From: Neodontobutis hainanensis
Lineage: Eukaryota > Chordata > Actinopteri > Gobiiformes > Odontobutidae
Length of the DNA: 64,000 nucleotides
Assembly (NCBI GenBank): GCA_024349245.1
Contig: JALDNG010000049.1
Span: 248,001-312,000 of the forward strand
Direction of reading: 5' to 3'
Positions 23,801 to 38,341 of the stretch are shown piece after piece. Under the pieces are notes generated by a model. It did not search any database. It was not told where the DNA came from and worked only from the letters and a program-made list of their open reading frames with translations. Each line of letters starts with the position of its first letter. The first letter of the stretch is position 1. Both the position numbers and the translations under genes were made by a program.

Positions 23801-25630
23801 CTGTGCCATGCTTCATTTTTGTCAGGTAGACTACTAACAATGCTAATATTTTTTATTTATTTGTAGGTATGGAGGAAGCGACAACACTGTAGTTCTGATG
23901 CCTTTTGTCTGAGGATAAACTGAGAACTGTGAATTTCTCCTGTTCACATAGTAGCTTTGGAAGAGAACATGCTTACAGCTCTTTCGGTCACCACACTTTT
24001 TTATGAATGGGGCTTTTGGCTTCTTCAGGATTCTCTTTTCCAGGCACAGTGAATAGATTTCTTGAAGCCCGAACAGAGAGAAGATTTGAGTCAGAGTGTT
24101 TGGGTTTCTGAGGTTGACTGAGCTGACAGAAAAAGGGAGGAGAATAGGTTTGTTCCATTTTTTTTTTAGCTTTCAGCTGCGCTATCGTCAAGTGTTCCCA
24201 TATGTGCTTCTGTATAAATATTAATTTCCTCAACGTTCTGCATCAACAGCTCCAACACATTCATTTATCTATATTTGCAACTTTGGAAAATGCATCCCTC
24301 CTGGACTAAAAGCAGTGTTAGCAGGAACATTAAAATCTTTAAGAGAAGGTTTAGAATGGGTAATGTAAGCCAATAAATAGAAGACATAATTAATGTTAAT
24401 TAAATGTTTGAATTATTTGGATTTCTATATTTATTTTTCTCTGATGTTCTCTTCTCAAACTCAAACTCTACACAAAGTCACAGCATTAAAATTGTAAAGA
24501 AATTTGCAGAATAGCTTTAATCTCTATTTATGCGTCTGTACTTCCAAAAGCAACAGAAAATGTAGACTTAGATTTCTAGTGTTTACTTTGCAGCCATGGA
24601 CTCGGCTAGAGGTTAATGCAACAAGAACTGTTTGCCTTGCAGTGACAAATTAGTATAATGGATTTGGTTTGGATGGTGGAGAAGGCTATAAATGCTTTGT
24701 GCGGCAGTGCACTTTTGGCTTTTCAAGATGTTAACGTACTCAAATAAGAAACAATGAAAAAAGCCTCTGAAGAACAGTGCAAAATGTAAATGCTGTCTGT
24801 GTCTATGCAAATGTGTTTCTACTGTTCATGGTTTATCATAAGCACTTACAGTTGCTGAAAGGTCTTGTCAGTGTTTATACATTATGTTCTATATTTGGTT
24901 ATTGCAAGAAAATTAAACACGCTTGTCAGTTTGGGTTTCCCAACCGGTCTATCATATTATGACAAACAGAGCGGGACATTTTTCACCCACATGTATCACA
25001 CACAACACACAAGCATACACGTATATCTTTGTGAGGACATCTCCCAACAGACTGTATCTCTAGATCTTATCATAAACCTAACTCCTGACAAATATTATAA
25101 AAATAATAACCTGAAAAATGAAATCTATGAAGACAGATAACCTAACATACTTATTTTGTCCTTTCCACTACCCATTTTAGGACCAGGCAGAAACTGTCCA
25201 GTAACGTCAACATTCAATATTTGCAAACGACATCTAAAATGAATACAATACATTTGAATTAAGTGGCCTACTCCAGTTGCTTGGTTGTTAGCACAAGACT
25301 CTTACATGTCCTTCTCCCTGGCTCCCAGGGAATGGCAGGTCTGTCTCAAGGTAGCACCTCTTTATTTTAAGCTTTTGTAGGCTATTGTGCGTATTATTTG
25401 TGTGCTGTGTGTGTCTGTGTGTAGGCACGGCTGTCACAAATGGATGTATTTTTTGGATCCATGTAAAGTATGTGAAATGTATTGCATAGATGTATTTTTA
25501 TAGTTATTTATATTGTATTTGTGTTTATCTTATGGGACAGCAGATGGAAACTAGCCTGTAGCATGTTTACATTTATGTTCTATTGTTTCATGTATGTCCA
25601 GTAACATGCATTGTCCTGACCAAATTAATA
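17860..25630. other. Intergenic; no gene seen, candidate regulatory stretches
   Basis: No exon-like ORF or RNA gene is supported. The parts with the most regulatory-looking texture are 18560-18960 (TAATTAATATTCAT near 18695-18708, plus AACAAT and ACAAAGG motifs) and 19555-19720 (CAGCTG and TTAATTAATGC). The rest is AT-rich unique DNA with short A/T runs. Confidence 0.4.
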
Positions 25631-25636
25631 ATTATT

Positions 25637-25639
25637 ATG

Positions 25640-25677
<38 letters not shown>

Positions 25678-25680
25678 ATA
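25637..25680 (+). repeat. (ATT)n microsatellite
   Basis: About 13 ATT units run straight into a SINE-like repeat that begins near 25690, so the microsatellite may derive from that element's tail. Confidence 0.92.
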
Positions 25681-25689
25681 GTAGAATAT

Positions 25690-25928
25690 GTAATGCCTGG
25701 GTCCCTCTGTGTTGAAGAGGTTAGTGATCCTGGCTTGGGTGAGGAATTTTGGGGGTTTGAATCCCAGGGGAACAACTCCGTCCACAGGTGCCAGTCCCAA
25801 GCCCGGTTAAATGGAGAGGGTTGCATCAGGAAGGGCATCCAGTGTAAAAATATTGCCACAGCTACACCCGCGGATTACTCCGCTATGGCGACTCCACAGC
25901 TTAATTTGTGGGGGACCACAAGGGAATA
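25690..25928 (+). repeat. SINE-like interspersed fish repeat
   Basis: The sequence contains 'ggtttgaatcccaggg' (B-box-like, about 25755-25770), 'ggtgccagtcccaagcccggttaaatggagagggttgcatcaggaagggcatcc' in pieces from 25787 to 25842, and 'ccgctatggcgactcc'. I recognise this text as a frequent teleost retroelement segment; the family name is uncertain. The ORF across it is not a gene. Confidence 0.7.
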
Positions 25929-26953
25929 ACTGAATCTGGCACATCTTTTTTTTTTTTTCAGAAGTTTCTTAAAGTAACAAAAAAGCCCAGAATTTATTTT
26001 CTGGCATTCCATGTACATTTTTACTATTTTGAATGAATGAATGACTCTCACGATAATACTTTCAGTTGTGTGGCTAATTTGAAGAAGGCTTACACTAATG
26101 TTGGGTTCAGTAAAGGATGGGGTGGAAGTGGTGTGAGGTGTGAACCAAAGCTCTGGGGACTAGGACTACTGTCTAAATGGTTCACTAGAAATTATGTGAA
26201 TTATTGTAGCACATCTGAAAAACCTCTTGACATTAATTAAACATCCCTCTGCTGAAAGTAACTCCTGATTAGACCATAAATTAATCCATAAAACCAAACG
26301 CAAATGCAGTTCCTCTTTTCCAGCTCTGAGCTGTTTAACCGTTAGTGCTTCTGCAGTATGGTTCACACTCAGTCAGCTCGTATAAGGTATGTAGAGAAAA
26401 TTATTAATGCATGGACGGCTTCAAGTCTGTTTTGATGACACATACTCTGCTGATTAAATAGAGCATATGCTCCTGAAAGTAATTTGCAGTTTAGCCTATG
26501 TGCTTGCCCTTTTCATTCTCAGTTATTGTGCCAGTCCTCTTTCGAACATAATGCTGAGTGACAGACAAGTATTCATAGAAAAAAAAAAATCACTGAAGAT
26601 GGCTGTCGGTTAGCTGTTCATTTTTACACACTACCAGAAAATAAAGTGTAAAACTTTTCTCACAGGTTTCCATTTGGAATAGCAGAAAAGACTAATGTCA
26701 GACCATAGACTTATTATATTATGTTATTGCGCAGGTCCGAAATATGAAGCATTCTTATCTTGAACAAAAATTATAGTGTTTTTTGGATTTTTAATGTTTC
26801 TAAATTTAATAGAAATATAGAGCCTCAAAATCATAAATAATGCAAAAAAAAAAAAAGGACTCATTACGCCAGTGTGCAGATCAACAACCACATTTAGTTG
26901 TGAAAACATATCAAATTTTTTCAGATCAAAACTGTCCACACATTTTTATATTA

Positions 26954-26981
26954 TCTTCTTCTTCTTCTTCTTCTTCTTCTT

Positions 26982-27070
<89 letters not shown>
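26954..27070 (+). repeat. Compound (TTC)n-(TTA)n microsatellite
   Basis: About 19 TTC units switch without a break to about 20 TTA units. The TTC half is a pure polypyrimidine/polypurine tract. The poly-Ser/Tyr/Ile ORFs across it are artefacts. Confidence 0.97.
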
Positions 27071-27071
<1 letters not shown>

Positions 27072-27079
27072 GAAATATA

Positions 27080-30000
27080 CAAAATAAGCTTTATATCCCA
27101 GGTGTTTTTGTAGTGCTGTAGTTGCAAAGTAGCTCCTATAGTAAGTGTCAATCCTTAAACGTTTCCATAGTGCTTTATCCAGCAGGGTCTGCAGTTTGTA
27201 ACCAGACGCCGATCCCGGTAGGACACTGTGTCTGTCTATGAGTGTGATATGTATAAAACATTATACAACTATACTCTCTGCTGCTTTTGCTTTGTACTTG
27301 CTCCTGTACTTGTGAGTTTCTAAGACTATTAAGCAGACATGTACCTCTTGTAACACAGTCCAGGAGCTGCTCAGGGAGTCGTAAAAGACCAAAAAGACCA
27401 AGCGGCTGAATAGTTATGAATGAGCGTGTGCAGCAAAGGGATGTAGCCGTGGCTGCAGTGAGGGTGGACTACTGTGGTGGGAATAATAACTCTTTCAGTT
27501 CACCAGTGGCCATTTTTTCTTAAGAAGCCACCACAAATCCTTATTTTGCAGACAAAGCACTATGGCAGGGGGAGGCTTTTGTCTTATTCAACAGATTGCG
27601 TTGTCCTCTATCTTAGGTGACTGCACACAGCTCACTTATCAAGCCTTGCTGACAATATGTACTAACTGTCAGACAATTTTACAGCCTCACTTATAACGCT
27701 GTGCTGTTACAGTGGCAATTTACTGCGACTCCAGCTTTTTGTGTACATATTACTTGGACCAAAATGGCAACATATTATCCCCATTTTTTATCCAGCCAAC
27801 ATTATGCTTTGAAAAGGGTTTGCAATGCATCAGAAAGACAAACACTGTTCTTCCTCTTATTTTTCTTTCATGTTCTGCTTCAAAACTATTATGTGCTTAT
27901 GAGCTTTTGGAGCTAATTAGTGTGCTTTTGACCATTTGAAATATAGCAGTACTTTATATATTTTTTTAAAAACATGAGAAGGTCTTTTTTCATGCAGTTT
28001 ATGAAGACATTTTCTTTAAGTAGCAAATAATTTAATAAAAGTGCTCAAAATGGAACTGATAGATGTTGTTGTTTCTGTGGAAAATAATGGAGATAATGTA
28101 CCTGATTGTTGAAATGCTTAATATCACGCATTGGATTAGCTACAAGATAGTTTCTGTGTGTGTAATGGCTGTTCGACAAATGAGGACACTATAAAAACCC
28201 AAAATAACAAATGGCCATAAAGAACCCAAACAGCAGCTCAATCATATGGAGGTGAGGAGATGTGGGGTGTAAGCGGTTCCTCACATGAGTCAGCATTATA
28301 GCCCGCAGTTTGGAGCAATTAATCTCTGCTGATTTTCACTTTCTTCTCATTCCTTTTCCTGTTTGCTCCTTATTCATGCACATATGTGAAGGCTGCACTT
28401 GAAAACAAATACATCCAGACTCCTTATACTTTATGTGAATAATACTTCACAGTAGAAAGTCACCTTGTTCTTCTGTGTCACAATAGTTCAAAAAGGAACA
28501 AGTCACTTTTGTGAAATCCTTGGATAAGCCTTTGATGTTGACAGTTATCAGAAGCCCCAATCGTTGTGTTTGCTTTATGCTCAGTTTAGAAGAAAAGCAG
28601 AAGCAGTTTCTTAGCTGGGAAAATAATCATCATTGGCCCAAGTAAGATATGGAAATAGGTATACTATGATTACCATATTTTGGAAAAGACATATGATGAG
28701 TAACATTAAGGTCCAAAGCTACAGGATGTGAGAAGCCTGCAGATTAGCTCTGTAGTAAACAATCTAGATGACTATAGCTGTTCGTTGGAGTCTTCTTCAT
28801 AATCACAATATCCATATTTCAAAGTGCTTTAATTGTAATAATTCTATACTGTTCCTTGTGTAACATTCACACTTTACATTTCAAAATAAATGGCTGAAGA
28901 GCACTGCAGTGCAATTGCAGTGACTTAACGCAACATTCAACATAGTCATTGCAAAGTGCATGTTTTCCTTTTGTTGCTGTCAGTCACACTGGTTAACTAA
29001 CCTAAATGTTTATTTTTATCAGCCTCTTATTCATCTCAATTGTTATTTAATGCAGTTATAACTCTATACATAAATAAATATTTGTTAAAAACCCCTCATC
29101 AGTTGATCCACTGTTTTGTTGGACAGTCTATACTTGTCACACAGTGTCATTTAAACCTAAAAGGATCAGTGATAAAGTTCTAATCTGTCGAGTGTGTCAT
29201 CTGTGGTGGTCATTTGTTTGTTGTGCACTCTAGGCTTGGTGCAGTAAAGAGCCTTTTGGGGGAACATGTTATTCATTGTCGCGCTCTGCTTTCTTGATGT
29301 GGTGTAAAGAGAAATGAATCAATACTCGCTGTGCTCCAAAGCAAACAGTTAAAGAATAATTGAATGAGTGCCTCTCAGACTGAGACAAATGACTCTCATC
29401 TATGAGTGATTGAACACCATGCTGCCTTGCCCTTCGCTATATACCTTACATTTCCAGCCTCACTCCCTTTTTCTAATTTCTTTCCTCTACACCAAATTGA
29501 AATTTAAATGAGCCTCAGTGGCACAACAAACAGTTTTTTTATCTGACTTATTTTTCTGGTGCAATAAGGGAGCTAAAGTTTGGAAGAGTCCAGGTGTAAG
29601 TTTGACATTACTATTGAGTATTCAGGTGGGTTTCTGCTTCATTGTGTCTGTATTCCCTACTGACATCAAAGCTGATGCTGGCACAAATTGCCTCAGTAGC
29701 GTCTGGCAGGCCACTGATTCAGAAATTGGAGAGAAATGAAAACAAGGACCAACTATCGATAAAGATGTCAGGGTTTAACAGTAAACATTGGGAAACTGCA
29801 TAATTAGTTGCAAAGGCATTTCTGTGTTGAAAATGTTTTAATAAAAAATGGCATTTGTGAGGAAAAAAGTGAAATATTAAACCTACTACTCATAGAGATT
29901 GCACCACCTTTATATCAATATGCAACTATACGCTTAAAATTACATTTATACATGTTTAGGTCCAAGCAACACGATTATGGTAACATGTCACATCATTATC

Positions 30001-32093
30001 AAATACAGCCCAAATATATTTTATGTCTATATCTTTAAAATCCACTCAAAGCTTCATGCTACAAAGTGTGTGTGTTTAATTAAAATAGTCCTGTGAGTTG
30101 ATGGTCCTACGTTGAGTTTGCTTTTAATTGCTTTCTACTTTTAATCAAGGTTTTCATTTTGATCAGTTGCCCAAACTGGCTGCAATATAAAACATTAAAC
30201 AATATAGCTCAGTTCTAAAACGTCTCTACAAAAATCCTATAATCATTTCTTTCCCATTTTCAGTGCATGACAAAAGGCTACTGGGATATTAAAAGTGTTG
30301 CATCCAATAAAGCACAAATCATAGCTCTGCCTGACTTTGGTGCACAGTGATGTCACAGACATTAAAGACTTGTAAATGCAAAAAGTGGGGCATGCCTATT
30401 TAAAAACATGTTAATCACCAACAAGGCTATAATTAGCAGCTTCGTTTTGATGTGACTTTTCTGATGTGAGTTTAGCTCTGTGAATAAAACATGCATTATT
30501 ACTAAAAATAATCAAACGTTAATGCTTTTTTTTTAATGTGTCCATGTGCCGTTCTTTGGGGACACAATTCTTTTACATTAATGATAAATGACAATCAGAG
30601 ACAGATACAGAGAACCAAACTTGTTTCCTCACACCACTGTGCTTCATTTAATTTTTAAAAAGGCCTATGTTTTCATCAGGCTCTGTCCCAATAACGTCAC
30701 CTCTTTTTGTGTGGGAGTTGTGATTAAACAGTTTCACATCATCATGGGGGGGGGGGACTTCCCAATCTCCAACAAAGATCTAAACGGCTCCACTCTCTCC
30801 AAGTGCGTGTGTCTTATTTGCATAATTGGACATACTTTAATCTTTCATTGTATCATAATTATATAAACATACAGAGAAGAAACTCAACTGTATAGATAAT
30901 GTCTTATAGATAAATTAAACATCAGGCTTGTATGAGTCTCAAGAGCGAGTTGTTAAAGTAGATGTGTGGATGTCGTCATGAAAGACATCCACTAAAGAGA
31001 TGTTCTGTATACTTTAAGCACAGCCTCTTGCATAAAAGCTGTCAACCATTGTCATCCGCTGTTTCAATACAATGTAAGGTTGCAGAAGAGTTAGGATCCT
31101 GCCGTGGATTTGAATGAATGTTCTCCTGCTGGCTCTCGAGACACCAGAATGACAGGCCTTTGAGAAACACAAAACTTTTCCCCTTCTGTCCCCATGTTCC
31201 ATTGCTGCTGTATCTTTCCCTCCTGTTGGACATGAAGCTAGGTTTTTTTATTTATTTATTCTCTTTTTTGTCAGACAGTGAGATACAAGTTCAACCGCAA
31301 AGCAGTGACCCGTGGTAGGACTGCAACATTCCTGACAACATAACAGAGCAAAATAACCCAGATGGTCAAAAGGCTAGCTGAACAAGGGTGAAGCAGGGTG
31401 TGAGGAAAACCATATATCAGCGAAGAACGAGAACAGCAGGGAGAATAGAGGTACGGCGTGAAGAAGGGCACATAAGTAAGAGCTGTACAGGATGTTGGTG
31501 TGGCTGTTTAGGTTTGATCCTCTTCAGTGCTATGAGTTTCCTGCCTGCTATTTCATCTTTCTCACAATCTTTTTTCCTCTGGCAAGAAGAACAAAATCTG
31601 CTTTGCATAATCCTAATCATTTGATGACACTTATAGTTCAGAAGGAGTTGGAGGAATGACACTCTCTCTCAAAGTTTTCCAGAAGTGAAATATGAACGTT
31701 TCAGAAGAAAAATTATATACCATTTAACTTCCTTGTTTTCACACTTTGTGGCATATTTTGAGGAAAGAAAAGATGAAGGCAAGAGACACACTTTGTATTG
31801 TTTATATAATTATAATGGGTTTGATGATGAAGAAATAAACTTCTCACATTAACATAGCTCTGCATGAACATGTAAAATGTAAACACAATTTCAAGAGCAC
31901 TGTCGTTACCAGGTGTCTCTGCATTATCAGCTTTTGAACCAAACAAAGTTACCAGATAGACAATATGCTCATACTGCAATGGCCTTTGGTCATCATCTCC
32001 CTTTTCTATACTTTGAACAGCGCAATTATCTCATCAGGCTGTCTTCTTTTGCTCAGTGTCTCATCACAGCCTCTTCATGTACATACAGTGCAT
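27080..32093. other. Intergenic; no gene seen
   Basis: Unique AT-rich sequence without supported exons. Stretches with enhancer-like texture are 28180-28360 (TGAGTCAGCA at 28286-28295, a half-MARE/AP-1 motif, and CAATTAATCT nearby) and 29250-29460. A G9 run lies near 30748. No polyadenylated or spliced transcript can be inferred. Confidence 0.4.
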
Positions 32094-34510
<2,417 letters not shown>

Positions 34511-34514
34511 CTCT

Positions 34515-34915
34515 GATGGTATATGGTGTGGACAGCTAACATCTGGAAAGGTACTGTCAATGCTAAAAGATATATAGAGGTTTTAGAGCCTTAACTTTCA
34601 GGGAAGGCCTTGTATATTTCAGCAAGACAATGCTAAACCACACCGCATCCATCACAAGGGCATGTCTATGCATGAGAAGAGTCCAGGTGCTGAACTGGCC
34701 TGCCTGCAGTCCAGACCTTTTACCAATAGAAAACATTTGGCATATACAAAATATATATAAGACATCCCAGGATTGTTGAGCAGCTAGAATCCTACATCAT
34801 ACAAGAATGAGACATTCCTCTTCCAAAACTCCAGTAATTGCTCTCTTGACTTCCCAAACTGTTATTAAAGAGTAACAATGGTAAACATGGCCCTGTCCCA
34901 ACTTTTTTGCAATTG
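34515..34915 (+). mobile_element. Degenerate Tc1/mariner-like transposase fragment
   Basis: The + strand contains a relic of a transposase 3' half: FQQDNAKPH at about 34617-34645 (the DNA-transposon 'QDNA' block with its catalytic Asp), then DNA for the 'VLNWPACSPDLLPIENIW' region at about 34690-34740 with frame breaks, 'ttgagcagctagaatcctacatc' and the end text 'catggccctgtcccaactttttt' (about 34886-34908). Frameshifts and deletions make it inactive. I saw no terminal repeats, so its ends are unknown. Confidence 0.75.
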
Positions 34916-35239
34916 GGTTTGTAACTTATAAATGCCTACCCCCTTTCCCAGTTTTCATTCATGTTGACACATAGATATATACATAGATACAATTATACAT
35001 ACTATATATATATATCATACATATCCAGTTTTTGAGTGAATGCAGCCCTCTATACATAAGCCATACAAAGCACCTGTGCATGTGCCATGTATGTTTGCTA
35101 TTCCTTTGAAAAAAAATCTTTGACTGAAAATATTTTAAATATATACAGAACTTCAAAACCCTTCCTCAAATGTGTATTGTCTGTTGTATGCATATCGTTT
35201 GTTTATACATTTTTGTGCTCTAACAAAGGACTACCCTTT

Positions 35240-35885
35240 AATTCCTCATCTAATCCATTCCGCTGGTCTACCCCACACCGAGTGAAGAACATGTTTTTAA
35301 AGTGGTACGGACACATTTTAGGTTAATTTTTCCTCGCAAGTCAAATTTTATGTCCCTGTCACATACCATTTTTAGGATATTATTTGGAAGCAAATTGTGC
35401 CTTGCTTTATAAATTATTTGTAGGGTTTAAAACGTTTACCAAATCTTCAATTGTTATTATTTGTGACCTTAAAAACAGTGAAAGTCTATGGTTCTTAAAC
35501 CCAGTACAGTCCTTATAGCTTTTTCCTGAAGTATAGAAAGACAACTGAAGTTTGTTTTAGTGTTACCCCAGACATTAATACAGTAGTTGATGAATTGCAA
35601 AACAAGTGTGTTGTATTTTAACCTTGGCCATTAACTGCTGCAAACCCTTTCCAGAACATAAGATTGTAGTAACATCTGCAAAATGAACTAGTCTGAGTTT
35701 TTGGGAGAATCATTTATATATAATAAAAACAACTTTGATCCTAATACTGACCCCTGTGGTAATGCATGTCAATGTAGTACTCACCCACCTGTACAAACTG
35801 CTGTCTATTTCTTAAATAGGACTCTCTATCTATAATATAATTTTACTGACAGTGTTGTTTGTTTTCGAGAGGAAACTTTCCAAAA
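35240..35885 (-). mobile_element. Decayed non-LTR retrotransposon reverse transcriptase (CR1/L2-like)
   Basis: On the minus strand, with frameshifts, I can read in order: RNRQQFVQVG, TTGV then a damaged QGS-type turn (35755-35720), FADVTTI (35700-35680) where the catalytic YADD/FADD motif has lost its second Asp, YCINVWGNTKTN (about 35580), LSILQEKAIRTVLG (about 35540), KARHNLLPNNI (about 35400) and DLRGKINL. This order is that of the ORF2 C-terminus of vertebrate CR1/L2-type LINEs. Several stops and a broken active site show it is a pseudogene. Exact ends are uncertain. Confidence 0.78.
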
Positions 35886-35898
35886 CTGGCAAGTTTGA

Positions 35899-35916
35899 AA
35901 AAAAAAAAAAAAAAAA
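35899..35916 (+). repeat. Poly(A) tract
   Basis: A run of about 18 A lies just beyond the minus-strand LINE fragment, on the side of its 5' part, so it is not that element's own tail. Confidence 0.7.
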
Positions 35917-35919
35917 CAT

Positions 35920-38338
35920 GTCTTCTGAAACAGTAGGATCATTTTAGTGGATTCTGTACACATACAACTCTGCTAGGGTCCAGTCTATTTGCCTATTTCT
36001 GTTCCCTGTGTTTGAGCTGCAAAGCGTGCTGAGTCAGTAGAGGTCTGCGCGTCCCGGTGGCATGGAATTATAAATCATTTATATCAGAGTTTACTGTCCA
36101 GCTGAGGGCACTGTCATTAAAATAGACATGCTGGTCGCATGTCTAAGAATAAATCAATCTAAATCAATACGAGAATGTATATTTTTGGAATTTAAAATGA
36201 CTACTAGCTAAAAGTTAGACAGTGTTATTTCATATATAACATCTTTGATTAAGGTCATGTCTAAACCATTGCAGTCTGGAAATTGTTCTTCTTTAAAACT
36301 GTCTGGCAATTTCATTTTCATTTGCTTTTTCACTTCAAGAAGGAATTTAGATTATTCTTATAATTATAGAAAGCAGTTTGTTTTAGGGATGTGTCTGAAG
36401 AAACAAATATTTCTGCTTATTCTAAATGGCTTAAATACAGACCTTTGCCCTCTATTTAGGGAAGCACATTGCAAACAAATTGTGATTCAGTGATCGTTTT
36501 TAAAGTTATCACTTGTGATGTCCTGCACTGCTCCAGTGATGGACTACTTAGTGATTGGCTGCTATGAAAGGGGTTTTGGCACTAAGGCAACAGTGCCAGT
36601 GTGCACCATGTCCCCTGCTGTGATGAATGTAAAATTGATAAAAGCACATTAATATGCGTAGATAGAGGTAAGCTCACTGACTTGACTACCACAAAACCTC
36701 CTGCTGCTTGTTGTTTTGGGAGAATTAATTTAGTAACTGATCAGTAAAGTGCTGTTGCTGTGATGACCACCCAAGCTGCAATTTGCATATTAATGTAGCA
36801 TGAAGCCTGCAGCCTGCAATGTTTATAGACGGCAGGACTGAGGTGACTGTTTTTAATTCCCTTTACTGTATGGCTTCGGAGGTGATGGCTTCGGTATTTT
36901 GGGATCGCTGCCAACCCTTAAGGCTGGGATGGTACTTTAATGCTGGTCACACCAATAGTAATCAACCATCGTTCTGCAGTGTTTTCATTCTGAGGCTGTT
37001 GGTGCTTTCCAACATAAATAAAATGTCACTATGTAACTCTTCTTTCAGCTGTATGGTGGGACTGTGAGGTTTTCTCAACCATTTCAAGTACACTGTAGGT
37101 GGGGTAATGTAACTGTTAAACTCAACTGTTTTTAATTTAAAACACTTAATTGTTGAACTTTGTGTAATTATTTCTTTGGTCATTTCCACACTCCCTCTAT
37201 ACACCATGTGTTTCTGTCCACCTTGTTTACTGACCCTGCTTTCTGACAGCTTTTTCCGCCTTATTTCTTTTTTTTTTTTTTTTTTTTTGATGCAGTGTAC
37301 CAAGAAAAGATTTTTCTGACAGCCTGTTCTCTTTTTTGATCTTCAGCATCTCGTCACAATGACATCAAGTCAACTGTTCAGCTGTGATCTGACAGCGCTT
37401 TTTCACAGTCATCGTCAAACTCAAAATTCTCTTTGTCTGCCACTCTAGCAGTCTCTATCTCAATTCCACTTTTAAAATGAATATATTTCTTCTATTTCTT
37501 GTACTTAATCTCACTTTTCTGTAACCTGTACCTAACCTGCCTTTTAAAAACCCTATCAAGAAACAAGTGGCTTACATTGTGTTTGTTTCAATTTCTACTC
37601 ATGAAAAAGGTTGATACCATTTTCATGCGTGGGATCACCTCTGTTCAGTTTGTTTTCATTACAAGATTACAAGATGTTGTTACACATGTCCTGCTGAGCT
37701 CTGGTTTGATAAACAGGCCTGTGCTTTGTTTATGTCTAGTTTTAAGCAGACACTCAGGACAATAACACAGAGGCGGCCTAATAAACCTTTCATTTTATAG
37801 GCCACAGGGTCATTACATCTACTTGTATGCTTCAAGAATGTTTATTATTCTCAGTTTACTTCAGTCTCTGAGTGGCTCATGCCTAAAGGAGATTTCAAGG
37901 TCAGATCTTCAAATGGCAAATATTAAAGAATACAGTAATAAGATTCTTCTTTTGGCTTTCATTTTGTGTCTCCAACAAACATTCAAGATGTTACACCATG
38001 AAGTGGCATAGAATTGACATTTTTGTGTTTATGTGTTTATGACTTGTAATGCTCACAGTATTGCCTGCTGCACTGATGTTTCAATGCAACATGCATAATA
38101 AATCATATAATCTTAAAAATATAATGAACAGCCTGCTCATATGTATGAATATAGCTTAGCAAAAGTTTCAGACTTTATTAATGTGACAAGACTGATCAGA
38201 AAAACATGCAGTGATTTCCCCGCCCACACTTGTTATCATGGTTCTCCATATATTATAAGTTTGGTGTTGTGTATATGTTGGCACCATTGTGATTTAGCTG
38301 AGATACTTTAAATGAAAATCAAAGAGAACTTTTCATAA
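35920..38338. other. Intergenic; candidate regulatory stretch near 36500-36830, poly(T) at 37268-37288
   Basis: No gene is visible. The segment 36500-36830 has an inverted repeat TGGCACT/AGTGCCA (36577-36583 and 36592-36598) and a perfect octamer ATTTGCAT followed by ATTAATG (36781-36795). A T run occupies 37268-37288. Confidence 0.4.
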
Positions 38339-38341
38339 ATA

